Under the pieces are notes generated by a model. That model did no database searches. It was not told the origin of the DNA and saw only the letters and a program-made list of their open reading frames with translations. Source: Apoderus coryli (taxonomy: Eukaryota > Arthropoda > Insecta > Coleoptera > Attelabidae). From it: DNA of 64,000 nt. Shown here one piece after another: positions 22,590-33,840 of this stretch; within the stretch, counting starts at the first letter, position 1; every line of letters begins with the position of its first letter. The position numbers and the translations under genes were made by a program. The DNA lies in NCBI GenBank assembly GCA_911728435.2, contig OU452200.1, positions 36,161,715-36,225,714 on the forward strand, in the 5' to 3' direction.

Positions 22590-23950
22590 TGTGATATAAC
22601 ACCTATTTTTGAATTGAAAATAGCTTTAAATTTAACAATAAATTATCCAGGGCCGTATTTAAAAAAACCAAGATGATGGTTTTTCAAAAACGAAACGTCG
22701 TAGTGTAAATTTGTAAACTCCATCATTTTTCCCTTAAAAAGTAACAATGAGAAAGTGCTTTTAATTTTTTTATATCTGTAAAAATAATGTCAGAAATAAA
22801 TAAAAACTAAAATCGCAAAAAATTGTTTTTCCAAAAATTCTCGAAAACACTATTTAAAAGGTGTTTAAATTGTACAACTTTTCTTTTATTTAACCGTTTC
22901 CAAGATTCCAATGCTATTCCATTCTTATCTTAGGGTTCAAGTCATCAAGAGGTATTGAATAAATTGATTCAGAGATATAAGCTTTGATAAACTTGTCAGG
23001 ATTAGATTTTTATATTTCGCGTCCTGGGGTTAGGAGAAGTCCTACTTTTAGAATAAATCGGCCAAACTCCAATGTTCTAATATAAAGCCCTGTTTATTTT
23101 GTAATTTTCACTTTCCTGGTAGTGGGTCAATGATCTGTTGAAAAATAAAGATCATTATTATAAACAAATATGACTAATAGAAAAAACTGAGTAAGCCACT
23201 GGATTCTATGTGAAATACCGTGTCATGAAACTGTAATTACTTTTTTGAAAGCTTACATAGTAACTTTCCAAAAGAACGCTGACAACGACAACGTCTATGG
23301 CTGGCGCTTCACGCTAGCTCCCCCGGTGGATTTGTTTGCCAAAATGCTAGCACACATTGACGACCCCTAGATCTAGCACACCAAATTTTAGAGGTAGCAC
23401 ACCATCAGTTTCGGATCTAAACTGTTGGTGTGCTAGCGTAACGGAGCTTCAAGTACTGGCTTCTTAATGGATCATTCTGACCAATAAGCACAATTTCAGA
23501 CCGCCTATATTGTGCAGTTTACACCAATTTCGAACACACGGTACACTTACTACTGTATAATGTATTATTCCTATGTGTTAACTCTTATATATTCCGCTAT
23601 ACGAATGTTGTATGAAACGAAACGAAGATTTAATTATCACGAAGTTTATTATTTACTTTCGAAAAAATATGAAATACTTTATCATTCTACCCGGCAGAAT
23701 CAATATCAAGACAATTTATAATGCAACCAGTGGAGCGTTGCTGGTGGTATCTCTGAACAACTTTTTACAAACTTTCCGTATTGCAATTAAGAGTTTTCGC
23801 GGTATCTTGTTATCTTTTAATTCCGGTAATATATTGGAAAACGCTTCACTTCTTTTCTGCCATACAGTGCTTTCATTTCTAAAAATGTTCTATCCGTAGG
23901 TATACTAAGATTAAATAAAAGGGTTCTGTTTAGATTCAGTATCTTCTGGC
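22590..23950. other. Unassigned
   Basis: No coding region is recognised. Around 23320-23450 the words GCTAGCACAC and GTGTGCTAGC recur in inverted order with GGTAGCACACC between them, a possible degenerate foldback. The interval 23620-23950 may be the decayed C-terminal part of the transposase relic at 23955-24045, but I cannot align it. Confidence 0.4.
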
Positions 23951-23954
23951 TGAG

Positions 23955-24045
23955 TTAAGTACCTCCCAAAGAAAATGTCCAGTGGGGTTAAATCTGGAGA
24001 TCTTGGCGGCCACTCCAGTCTCTAGTAAAATATGACTTATCGGAA
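23955..24045 (-). pseudogene. DD41D-like transposase fragment (last catalytic Asp region)
   Basis: The minus strand reads LEWPPRSPDLTPLDIFFGRY. This is the conserved W-P-x-R-S-x-D-L-x-P-L-D-x-F block containing the third catalytic Asp of Tc1/mariner-superfamily transposases with a long last spacer. The equivalent in the element at 31730-34524 is WPARSPDLSPLDFYVW. Neither flank gives further clear coding sequence. Confidence 0.65.
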
Positions 24046-24658
24046 AAGTTGACTCGATAAAGTTTAAGATTAACTCCTCTCGAAAGAGCCATGAACAATT
24101 AACAATATTAAGGACCTAACCTCAACACACGTGTTCCCCACACATATAGAAACTGATAAAATAAATGGAATTTGATATTTTACCTTGATGAAATGTGGCT
24201 CTATGTGAGGATCATATAATTTCTTATGCTTTGGTCCGTAGAAGTAATTGATGACAACGTTGAAGCAGAGGACTGGAGCTGAAACTCCGCAGCACTTCGT
24301 TGTGAGTCCGTCAAGAAAAATAAAACAAGGATAATGGCTAATGGTGAAGGCCAATAGGAATGAATGAATGTAACCTAAGGCGTACGTACCTGTTGGGGTT
24401 CTAAATATTGCAGTTTTTATATTTACCTACGACCACTACTGTAAATACTTAAAAACACACCGTCTCCGATCAATGTAAGATTCCTATTACGTACGGTAAA
24501 AAAATCGCACAGCTTGGTAAAAAAATCGCACAGTGTTCCTAGCAACCGATTAGCAACGGGTAATACAAACAAACTTATTCAAAAACTGACATAATCTTAA
24601 ATCAAATTTGTATGTGAGTGTAATATTATAAAGTGAAATTAGTTTGATTACATAAAAA

Positions 24659-25716
24659 ATGTCGAGTGACAGCGAAATTGCAGAAGCTGCTAAAAACAAC
24701 TTGTTACCGGCAAAATCTGTATATCGATACAAATTTACTTACCAAAGATTCATAGAATGGAGATTAAAAAACGACGTTAAATCATTTTCCGAGAATGTAA
24801 TGATGGTATATTTCCAAGAACTATGAAGAACTATGAAGCCTTCCTCACCTCACTTTGGTCATTTTACGCAATGTTAAAGGCCACAACTAATATAAATCAC
24901 AACGTCGATATTGCAAACTACTTCAAATTACAAGCTCTCCTGAAGAGAAAATCGGACGGCTTTAAATCAAAAAAATCCAAGATTTTGACAAGCAAGAATA
25001 TAGAATATTTATTTATGAAGGTAATATATTGAGCTCAATATAATGTTCGATGTGTAAATTTATTTCAAATCGTCTTTTAGGTTGCTCTTATAATTGGTAT
25101 AAGCGGTGCATGCAGGAAACAAGAGTTGCGTAATATAAAACCGTCAGATATTCAAGACACAGGGAAGAATCTAATTATTAATATTCCCGATTCTAAACGG
25201 CAACGTTCTTTTGTGGTGTCAGAATATTTTTATCCCAAGGTTAAAAAATATATAAACTTTCGCTCTGCAGTAAATACAGCTCCAAATTTACCTTTTTTTC
25301 TAAACTATATAAACCGAAAATGTACAAAACAGTCTGTTGGTATTAACAAGTTAGGAAAGATTCCAAAACAAATAGCCATATATCTGGGACTACCAGAAGC
25401 AGCGACTTATACAGGACACTGTTTTCGACTATTCTTGTTGACGCGGGTGGTGACTTATTAGATTTAAAAAGACACGGCGGATGGCAGTCATCAGCCGTAG
25501 CTGAAGGGTATGTGGATAATTCCCTAAATAATTAAACTAACAATTCGTCTAAAATATCATCTGCAATAGCAAGTACTAGTAATAGTACTAATAGTAGTAG
25601 AAGCAACTAGTAATGTAAATCTTACTTATGCTTCAACAAGCAAAACAAACGATATACCTTTTGTCTTCAATAATTGTTCTGTAACTATAAATAATTATTA
25701 TAATAATAATAGATAA
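24659..25716 (+). pseudogene. Crypton-type tyrosine recombinase with a 60-bp intron
   Basis: A tyrosine recombinase catalyses DNA insertion and excision through a covalent Tyr link. The ATG at 24659 opens MSSDSEIAEAAKNNLLPAKS, then YRYKFTYQRFIEW (core-binding region). The catalytic half holds Arg in ISGACRKQEL, His-x-x-Arg in GHCFR (25414-25428), the second His in KRHGGW and Tyr in AEGYVDNS. The frame breaks at TGA 24824-24826, at the 5-bp duplication CCTCA (24843-24852) and by a deletion and frameshift right after GHCFR. A phase-0 intron with GT...TTTTAG lies at 25021-25080. Downstream of the stop after NSLNN, a Ser/Asn-rich stretch leads to IPFVFNNCSVTINNYY, which resembles the tail of the second recombinase at 49521. 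No terminal inverted repeats are seen, as expected for Cryptons. Confidence 0.85.
25021..25080 (+). other. 60-bp GT-AG intron in the Crypton recombinase
   Basis: The exon ends ...TTTATGAAG and GTAATATATT follows. The intron ends with a pyrimidine-rich CGTCTTTTAG, and the next exon begins GTTGCTCTTATA. Skipping these 60 bases joins EYLFMK to VALIIGISGACRKQ in the same frame. Reading through gives an in-frame TGA after four codons. The catalytic Arg lies just downstream. Confidence 0.8.
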
Positions 25717-25888
25717 TATAATAAAAAATAACATTTGTAAATTTAAATAATCATACTGTAGAATTATTACAATAAATACCTTCTCGTTGATGTTATCACG
25801 TTCTTAAATTATTAAATTATTGATATTGTTACCAGTACAGATGGAAAACTAGAACTAAATGATGTGTGAATAAGTAGGTCGTAGGTAA

Positions 25889-25983
25889 AGTATAGTACGT
25901 AATACGTGTTGTAATGCAATTACTTTTAACTCTTCCATTTCGTGCGTAAAATGCTTTTTACAACACTTATTACGTAATATACT
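25889..25983. repeat. Imperfect inverted repeat downstream of the Crypton
   Basis: The arms 25889-25914 and 25958-25983 pair at about 23 of 26 positions (AGTATAxTACGTAATAxGTG core), with 43 bp between. The whole could be a short foldback element. Confidence 0.75.
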
Positions 25984-25989
25984 ATTATT

Positions 25990-26615
25990 TTAGTCAATTT
26001 TACTTTTGCCAAAAAATTCCAAAAACTGTTTGACCATAATTTCCGAGATAGAGCCGGTCGATAGCGGTCCTAAGTAAGACGATGGCGACTTACACGCTGT
26101 ATGATTATCATGCCACTCGTTCGTTTGTTTGAATGTACCCGTGCCCACGATGCTTTTCGTTGGTATTACTTATATTAGACTAGTTATCGCAACAGCAATC
26201 AACTCTCCCTTAATTTCATTAACTCTCGTTGTTAATTAGAATCCGCCGCTAGGACTCGGTGTGGTATAACACACATAACTGGATAAATTTCCTTGCCACA
26301 TTCAGACCCCTAATTAAGGCTTTCTCTCTCTCATCGTGTCTATGTTTGTAATACGTTATTACATGTCAGGTGAGTTTCTATAAAGGATTCAACAGGGTAG
26401 TGGCAATTCGTTTGTGCAATGGAAATCATGCCAACGGATGACCAAAGCGCACAGGCTGTGGCCCGACAAAGTGTTCAACTCAGCCTGGTATCTTCACTTC
26501 TCAAACGATCGTTTTAATCCAGATAATGGTGCGGGTGGAATAAATACCAAGAAAAGTAAAGAGATGATGGAGAAAACCGAACGCCGCCGTTACAAAGTTC
26601 CTGACTAAGCAAGCA
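25990..26615. other. Unassigned
   Basis: A 64-codon open frame at 26414-26608 has no recognisable motif, and I do not support it as a gene. Confidence 0.4.
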
Positions 26616-26619
26616 AAGT

Positions 26620-28230
26620 GTGTTCAAACCTGGATATTTAACCTCTCAAAAAACACAGCGGAGGTAGAAGTTTGTACTCTTAAAACATCTTCATTATAAC
26701 ATTTGTTTTTGTATTCACTTAGCAGATCTTTTCTATTTGATTTAAGCGTAAGGTTTTCCCAGAGGTCGAGTCGATTGATATAACCAAACATTTCTTGAAT
26801 TTGTATGTCCCAATTATACCTAGCATCGTAGCAGTCACACAGACGCAACAGTCTCCAAAAACAAACCTTAGTATATCGTGCATCATCCTTGGCTAAAACT
26901 TTGCATAACCAGTCCAAGGCTCTTTCCGACATACTGCGAAATAAACCAGAAGACGAAAAATCCACACCAAGATATGTGAACCTTCGAACAACCTCCAATC
27001 TCTGTTCGTTAAAATAGAAAGAGTATTTGTGACGCAATGGTTGACCACCACGAGAGAAACATATAACTTAAGTCTTCTCGGAATTTACCTCTAGACAATT
27101 GCTCGCAGTGTATTGTTCTAGAATACTTAGTTTACGTTTCATATCAACTTCACTATCTGCAAAAATAACTATATCATCAGCGTACAACAACATTAATATG
27201 TCATTATAACCATCAACATTCAGCCCACCAACATTTTTGCTTCTATAAAAATTGTCAATATCAGCGACAAACAATGAAAAAAGGAAAGGACTTAAAGATT
27301 CGCCCTGTAAAACACCGGTAGAGACATCGAAACTCCTAGAATATTCACCATTTGAACTAATCCTGAAGGTCGCATTATCATAGAGGCTCTTGACAACATT
27401 AATTATACGTGAACTCATTCCAGCTCTATGAAGTTTATGCCACATAAGCGCATGGGGTATGCTATCAAACGCCCTTTTAAAGTCGATAAACAATGCAACT
27501 GTACAACATTATTCAAAACAAAAATGTTATCAATACATCCGCGGTTCATTCTAAATCCAGCCTGGCTCTCCGGTATACAGTGCGTTTCCTCGGCCCAAAG
27601 ATCAATACGCCTGAGCAAGATTTGAGTAAAAATTTTTGCACAACAGTTTACTAACGCAATTCCTCTATAATTAGCTGGGTTGGCAGTGGGTCCTTTTTTA
27701 TGTAACATGTTTAATAAAACATACACCAACTACTGGGAACCGATTGCAAACGCAAAATATTATTGTAAAGAAAAGATAAATATAATAACCAGTTTTGGGG
27801 TAAGTGCTTAAAAAATTCATAGGGGATACCATCGTCACCAGGAGACTTATCCGCTTTCAAGTGTCGCAATATTCCAGTGCCGAAAAACTTTTCATTGCAA
27901 ATAATCTTGGGTGACGCAATAGAGTTGTAATACGCCTCCCACGTATCTATCCCAAGACACGACAGCGAAGAAGAACCACGAAACTGACGAATAGTCTTCC
28001 AAAACTCAGATTGATTCTTAGTGTTAAACAAAACATTCATAACCTGCCGCTCATGGAGGAGTTTCTTCCTAGAAACACTAGTACGATACTGTTTTTTTTT
28101 GCGAAGAGCAGATCTTTTTTTGATTCAAATGAGAATTCTGCTCTTTCACAAGTTTTAATACAGTACCTGATCTGTTGTTTATTACAAACACAATATTTAA
28201 AAAAACAATTTAATGTTTGTGTTAGCAAAG
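26620..28230 (-). pseudogene. Non-LTR reverse transcriptase with LYADD motif
   Basis: Read from 28230 downward. The first part gives SEFWKTIRQFRG and LKADKSPGDDGIPYEFFKHL (pre-RT and fingers). After a frameshift near 27720 come PANYRGIALVNCCAKIF and ESQAGFRMNRGCIDNIF. After another near 27510 come FIDFKRAFDSI (motif A), GVLQGESLSPFLFSLF (motif B) and LLYADDIVIFAD (motif C). An in-frame TAA at 27068-27070 interrupts EKT-VICFSRGG, after which RRFTYLGVDFS continues. It ends near 26624. The G-x-L-Q-G-x-S-L-S-P form of motif B and L-Y-A-D-D-I-V point to a clade different from the F-A-D-D-T elements here, perhaps RTE-X/L2-like (inferred). All three RT motifs are intact; only frames are broken. Confidence 0.88.
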
Positions 28231-28234
28231 AAAA

Positions 28235-28900
28235 AATATATTAACATCATTATTAAAGACGCCTCCTCGTGTATGAAATTTAAATTTTAATTAAAATAAT
28301 ACAAGAACTCATTGAGTTAGTAGAATTATTTTAAAATAATAAAAAAAACGGAATACATACAAAATTTGAATAAAATGCCAAGTAACAAGTATTATTATGG
28401 AAATTATCACATACCAGTAAGAACAACATTATATACATGAAAATCTAATAAAATCTGGAATTTTATGGTCTATTATCAAAATTTTTCACTTCTAAATGAA
28501 TAATAAATTCTGTGATTTTACATGCAATAAACGTCCTATTGAATTTTAATAGAAATCAGATTAAATTTAAATAATGTATAACAACAATTTATAATCATTG
28601 TTAATGAGTTTTTTATTTCGGAAAAGAGGAACATACAGAGTGAAACAAATCATCAGGGGTTATAACTATTTATTTTGAAGTAGTCCATTTTTGACAAGGA
28701 GTGATAAATGATTATCTAGAAGATCAAATTCAAAACTCCACAAATGCCCTTATATTAAATTAAAATTTCTTGCTTTTTAGTATCAGACATGGTTCGAGCA
28801 ATTACGCTCATCCTTAGTGTCCGTTAGCTATAAGGTTTGGGTTCTTTCTTTTTTTATTTTGTGAACGCGCTAAAAAAATTGAGATAAAGACGAATATAAA
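28235..28900. other. Unassigned AT-rich DNA
   Basis: No coding region. Repeated TTTAAATTTTAATxAAATAAT-type sequence only. Confidence 0.4.
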
Positions 28901-28904
28901 CATT

Positions 28905-29060
28905 TTGAGGTCCCCTGAGAGTCTGTCTGTATGTTTTCTTTCACGGTAACGTTTCAACAAATTGAGCTAAATTTTGGTATATGTGTTTGATGGAGTCCTA
29001 GGTTTTAGCCCTTGAGCCGTGTGCTCAGGAACTCGAAAGTTAATAAAAAATTTCTCTGAT
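28905..29060 (+). repeat. GTCTGTATGT-type interspersed repeat, copy 1
   Basis: The block GTCTGTCTGTATGTxTTC...CACGGTAACG...AATTGAGCTAAATTTTG, followed by a GTxTTTGxxGGAGTCCTA block, matches the reverse complement of 51975-52100 in order and spacing. It is non-coding, and the ends are not delimited. Confidence 0.6.
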
Positions 29061-29244
29061 TGCCAAGCGGCCATAAAGACTTTGAGCTCATCAAGAACGG
29101 TGTGGAATTGTCAAAACAGACTCTCTGATATCGGGAGTATTATGGCATATAAAGGCAAAAGGTGTAAACCGCGATATAATTATGTAAATACTTAGTAAGG
29201 AATAATATTAAGTCGTTCAAAAATTCACGCCCTGTAGGAAATTA

Positions 29245-29450
29245 GACGGTGGAACATGTATTATGTTCTTGTCCAGCGGTAGCTAAAACTAGATTCGCAA
29301 TATTTAATGGAACCCAAGCTTTCTACCAGCGAGTCTAAAAGAAAGCTCACCCAAGAAAATAATCGACTTCATTAAGAAGATTGAGCTGTTTGGTGGGTCC
29401 GGTGCAAACGCACTCATTTTGAACCTACCTCCATAGGCTGTACCTTACAA
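29245..29450 (+). pseudogene. LINE C-terminal zinc-knuckle fragment
   Basis: The frame reads TVEHVLCSCPAVAKTRFAIF, the Cys/His-rich tail found after the RNase H domain in some LINEs (family pattern E-T-x-E-H-x-L-C-x-C-P-A-x-A-x-x-R). After a frameshift, IIDFIKKIELFGG follows, matching the usual last residues. The same type of tail closes the RNase H LINE at 58392-58633. The 5' portion is absent. It ends near a CCACCCTGTAC motif at about 29455. Confidence 0.7.
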
Positions 29451-29459
29451 ATCCACCCT

Positions 29460-30005
29460 GTACACTGGGGATAGTTGGAAATTGTCATTTTGTGTAAGAC
29501 CTAGAACCTATACCGTTTTTTGTTTTGTGTTTGTTTATTCACCCTATATAGTCGCTATGTAGGTACGAATAGAATATGTTTATCTGTGGGGTAGTAAGAC
29601 AGCTGTAACCGATGTATATCATGGTATACATATACAATATAGGTTCTCAAACCATCTTAACGTTAAGGAACGAGCGGAACGTAGGCGTGAAATTCCTTAT
29701 AATAAAGACGACAGTTATTGTTTCTTGGGCGCGTGTAAAACCGAAAATGTAAATACCTAAGCTCTATAAGATATTGTGAGGGACTGTTGTGGATTTTAGT
29801 TTAGAGAGCCGTCTGTTATAATTGCATAAATGTAGTCTTTATACCAGTGTCAGAATTTCACTGTCCATAACAGCTCATTGAGTTAGGAGTCTCGTCAACG
29901 AATAGGAAAGCGAGTGACGCTGAGCACTGAAAAAACTGTTACTAAATATATTTAAATAAAGATATAAAAATATGATTATTAATAAAATAGAAAAATTTTA
30001 TCGTA
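29460..30005. other. Unassigned
   Basis: No coding region. A small dyad, GTATATCATGGTATAC, lies near 29612. Confidence 0.4.
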
Positions 30006-30007
30006 TA

Positions 30008-30350
30008 CAGGGTGTTACATAATATATGCGCAGGGCTTTAGGATGTGAGAGCTCGTTCAAAAATATGAAAAGAAGTTTCTAAAATTCACCATTTTCGAGA
30101 TAAAACTGAAAATTGAAAAAAAAAATCCGATAATAGAAATATCTCCGGAACCTTATATCTTAGAGAAAACAGCATTTTCTACTCATAATAAGCTATGTTT
30201 TGTGCATTAATTTTTTTTTAATTTATAATTAATAAGATTTTGAAGGGATTGTGGGTGTTTTAGTCTCCAATTTCTACGCCACTGGAAAAAGTACGGTTTT
30301 AAGATACCCATTTGAACCGCCAATGCTTTCTACTTAAAAAAGGTAATCTC
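30008..30350 (+). repeat. CAGGGTGT-ended interspersed repeat, copy 2
   Basis: Starts CAGGGTGTTACATAATATAT at 30008 and follows the same block order as 755-973 on the other strand. It is preceded by TA. The distal end is not clear. Confidence 0.6.
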
Positions 30351-30738
30351 GGTCATAAGCTATAAAGTTGAGCGTTTTCAGAATAATCACCGACGAAGCC
30401 AGCCCAAATTCACTGAAAATTGTTGCCCAATTGCATTATGTTATAATTGTAATTGTTTATTACTAATCCAATAAAAGAACTTTATTATTTTTTGAAATAA
30501 TCCATATCTGAGAGGAGTAACACATAAATATGTGAAATAAAACACGTCTTCTCCACAAATTAAAACAAACGCCAGACATGTTTCGGAATCAAGCCGATTC
30601 CATCTTCAGTGGCTACTAAATTATAATCTTTCATTAAAAGTTGGTAATTTGAAATATTAGATAAAAACTTAACACATAGTTACAATTGACTTATTTTCAA
30701 ATGTTATTTAGGATTTTAAATTTTACATTAGATTTTTA

Positions 30739-31334
30739 CCCTAGAGAACTGGTGCTAAGAAAATTACGGCAGAACTCGCGCGTGAGCATTTCTCTCACTA
30801 TTTATTATTGTGTATTTTTTTTATTGTGACGAGACAACATTAAACTCAAATAATTACGCATAATTTTTAATGAAGTGCTGCATCTTTTTTTTGGATTTTC
30901 GGTTTTTTCTTCTTGGGCAAAATCTACAAAATCCAGCTTGATCTTCTGCCTCTACTCTACTTCGCTGTCTTCTGTTGAATGGCATACATATTACTGAAGC
31001 TCGGTATACTAAGTGTGGTTTCATCAACTGCTTTCATCCTCAGAAACATTTGACGATCTTCAATAATTTCTGTATTCTCTTTATATATTTGGAAAATACA
31101 AACGCCAGAACTCGTGCAGTGAGAGAATCACTCACAAACCTGCACTTGATCAACAACTTCATATTATATCGCAGAACACAGTGTACTGAATTTTGAATGT
31201 AACTAATCAGGGGGCGCAACGTGAACACAAAGTCAGCTAGAGAGCGAGGGAGGCTCATCCAGTGTCTATATCGCGAAATCTTGCGATTTTAGGCGAAGCG
31301 TGAGCGAAATGTTCATAGCGCGAGTGCTGCAGGG
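30739..31334 (-). mobile_element. piggyBac deletion derivative
   Basis: The left end begins CCCTAGAGAACTGG after TTTA (a mutated TTAA). The right end is ...GCAGGG followed by a perfect TTAA (31335-31338). Both ends share an inner block, CAGxACTCGCGC then TGAxCATTTC and CTCAC, in inverted orientation, offset by about 26 bases at the left. On the minus strand near 30880-30950, GFCRFCPRRKNRKSKKRCS fits the Cys-rich C-terminal finger of piggyBac transposases (C-x-x-C...K-x-C). The 596-bp element keeps its ends and the last part of the transposase gene. It is inactive. Confidence 0.7.
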
Positions 31335-31360
31335 TTAAATTTATACTTCAACATCCATGG

Positions 31361-31396
31361 AGAAAAAACCACAAAGTGCACTTTGTGGTTTTTTCT
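31361..31396. repeat. Perfect 36-bp palindrome
   Basis: Positions 31361-31396 are exactly self-complementary, centred on AGTGCACT with ACCACAAAG / CTTTGTGGT arms. There is no loop. It lies 23 bp outside the piggyBac right end and inside the inverted arms at 30531-31659. Confidence 0.95.
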
Positions 31397-31729
31397 TTTT
31401 ATATAATTATAGCATTAGTATTAAGTTAAATTTATTGAAACATCAAATACATTAATTATTCGTGTTATTTTGCTTTTTTTCATTTTCATCAAAGGATTAT
31501 TAAGAATTTTAAGATATTTTGCTCTTTATAACAATGGTTAAAATTTTTTTTTAAGATGAAGATGGAATCGGCTTGATTCCGAAACATGTCTGGCGGTTGT
31601 TGAGTTTGTCTTAACATATAAAGAATCTAATTTGTGGAGAAGACGTGTTTTATTTCACAGACTTTATTATTATTATTAATCATTTTAATTCAATTAAAAA
31701 AATTTCTTCAGTGGGGCGCATAAAATATA

Positions 31730-32412
31730 CAGGGTGTCCTACGGTGGCAACCCATTAGATTATTTCAGAAAATACTTCGAATTGAATTTTGAAAATTTCA
31801 GTGTCTATATTGTCAAATATGCTCTACTCAAATAATATAATAGCAACGGCATATCACTTCCCGTTATACCGGAAGTTGATGGCAACTTTGTTATTTTAAA
31901 TGGAACACACTATATATTATTACATTTTTGAATTCTAAATAAGATTTTAGACATATTTTATGTATCATGTCCTATACCTAATGTCAGTCGTTTTTGACTT
32001 AGATCAAGATTTATGTCAAAATTGACAGTTTAGGGCTCCATAAGAATTCCGTTTTTTCCTTGTAAATCAGTATTTAATAATTACTTTGCAGGTATTTCCT
32101 TATCAGGTGGGATCTTCTTTTTCGAACTAACAGGACATTTTCTGATTAGTTTATACAGGGTGGCCAAAAAATTATATTGAAAACGGTTCAAAAAAACAGT
32201 TGAAAGTCAATTTTTTCAAATGGAATAGGTATATTATTATTATTTTATCTTCCTTAGCATTAAAAAATAATGCAATTTTGTAATAGGTTATCATTTTCTA
32301 AAATGCATAGTTTTCGAAATATCGGCATTTTAAATTTTTCTGCAGCGCCTACCGTTGTCTCTCTGGAAGCTAGCTAATTAATTTAGTTAGCCATGAAATT
32401 ATTGTCATTTTA
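31730..32412. repeat. Left long inverted-repeat arm
   Basis: Pairs with 33841-34524. Notable blocks are a near-palindromic CTTCCCGTTATACCGGAAG (perfect in the other arm) and the inner CAGGGTGGCC end near 32158. It ends around TTAGTTAGCCATGAAA. Confidence 0.93.
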
Positions 32413-32675
32413 ACGTCAAACTAAACGTCAAATTAATAAAAATCAAAAATACTTATTGATATTATAAATTTATTATTAATTCATGGAGAATAAAATAAAG
32501 TGATTAATATCACCTGTATGTATTTGCTAACGATGACTAGAGAAATTAGGAAGAATTTTGAGAAATCATTTAGAGCAGGTTGCGAGGTATTTAAAATAAT
32601 ACAGCAGAAGTGAACAGAAGATTAAACTAAATAAATTTTCAACTAAAAAAAGTTAATCAACTAACGATAACAAAA

Positions 32676-33735
32676 CTAATTTAATTGTTCGATATGACCC
32701 CCATTTAGTCTTAAACACTTATTTACCCGTTCAATAAATTCACTCGTGACAGCTCGTGCAATTTGGACTCTAGGTGAAGTTCGGATGCGTTCTACTAATT
32801 CTTCTTTTGAATTAATTGGGGTGGAATACACCTTTTGTTTAATTGCAACCCAAACATAAAAATCCAGCGGTGATAGATCTGGAGATCTCGCTGGCCAATC
32901 CCAAGGCCCTAAACGTCTGATCCATCGATCTTCAAACATTTCATTAAGCTGTTGTGTGATTCTATTTCCACAGTGAGGTGGTGCTCCATCTAACTGGTAC
33001 CAACAACTTCTTAATTCATTTAATGGTAGATCATCCAAAAAATGCGCCACAATATTTTGCAAAATATAAAGATAACCTTCCGTATTGAAATTATGCTCGT
33101 AAATATTATAATCAACATGTGTGTCTTTCACCATACAAAAAACGTTCACACTAAATATATTTTGAAAATTTCGTTCACGAATAGCGTGCGGATTCTCAGA
33201 AGCCCAAAAATGACTATTTTGTCTATTAACGATTCCATCTCTCGAAAATTTCGACTCATCTGTCCAAATCAGTTTTTGCAGAAACCCAGGATCTTCTTGC
33301 GTTCGTGTTAAAATGGTTTCGCAGAACCGTACACATCGTTTGGCATCACCTGCTTCCAGAGCACAAAGATATTTGAATTTAAATGGATGTAAACGACTAC
33401 TTTTTAATATTTTTTGGACAGAGGATTTTGAAATTCCTAGATCTTGTTCACGCACGCACGCACTGATGATTCAGGATATGTATTAAAATATGCCAAAACA
33501 TTTACCCCATTATCCTCATTTGTAGTTACAGGTTTTTGTAGTGGTCGATTTGCATGACACTGCCCCCACCGTTTTGATTTCTCAAAATTCTTCTTAATTT
33601 TTCTCTAGTCATTGTTAGCAAATGCGGGGTTCTCTCGTTAAATACTCTACAGGTTCTATTAATCACTTTGTTACATTCTCCATGGATTAATAATACATTT
33701 ACAATATCAGCATATGAATAAATATTTTCCATTTT
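32676..33735 (-). pseudogene. DD41D-type transposase (nearly complete)
   Basis: The transposase would bind the long arms and move the element into TA sites. It starts MENIYSYADIVNVLLIHG at 33735 (helix-turn-helix), and reads NERTPHLLTMTREKL. A frameshift follows in an A-rich tract near 33540, then a second in a (GTGC)n run near 33455-33465. The 259-codon main frame then gives GISKSSVQKILK (second helix-turn-helix). The first Asp lies in WTDESKF (residue 66), the second in QLDGAPPH (156) and the third in SPDLSPLDF (198), leaving 41 residues between the last two. The C-terminus ends NGGHIEQLN. All three catalytic Asp are intact; only two small shifts break the frame. It is the best-preserved transposase in the window. 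Confidence 0.88.
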
Positions 33736-33840
33736 GTAATAATTATTGTAAAATATAATGGTCACAAATATTGATAAATAACGACTGGTTGGATAGCAAC
33801 AACTAATTTCATATTTAGTTTGACGTTTATGCTAATTCAG

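Larger units (their letters stand above)
30531..31659. repeat. Inverted pair of Penelope-like tail repeats
   Basis: The left arm (30531-30608) and right arm (31556-31659) are inverted copies of one sequence: CTGAAGATGGAATCGG...GATTCCGAAAC, ATGTCTGGCG, and a tail with GTGGAGAAGACGTG and TTTATTTCAC. The right arm carries about 25 extra bases. CTGAxGATGG-stem-CCGAAAC resembles the degenerate hammerhead-ribozyme core found in the pseudo-LTRs of Penelope-like retroelements, which can lie in inverted orientation. No RT or GIY-YIG domain is seen. The inverted repeat is seen directly; the Penelope link is inferred. Confidence 0.55.

Noticed and set aside
26414..26608. 64-codon ORF ending KTERRRYKVPD
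   Set aside because: No recognised motif and no support from repeats or context.
33042..33311. Plus-strand ORF opposite the DD41D transposase
   Set aside because: It is antisense to well-supported catalytic motifs.
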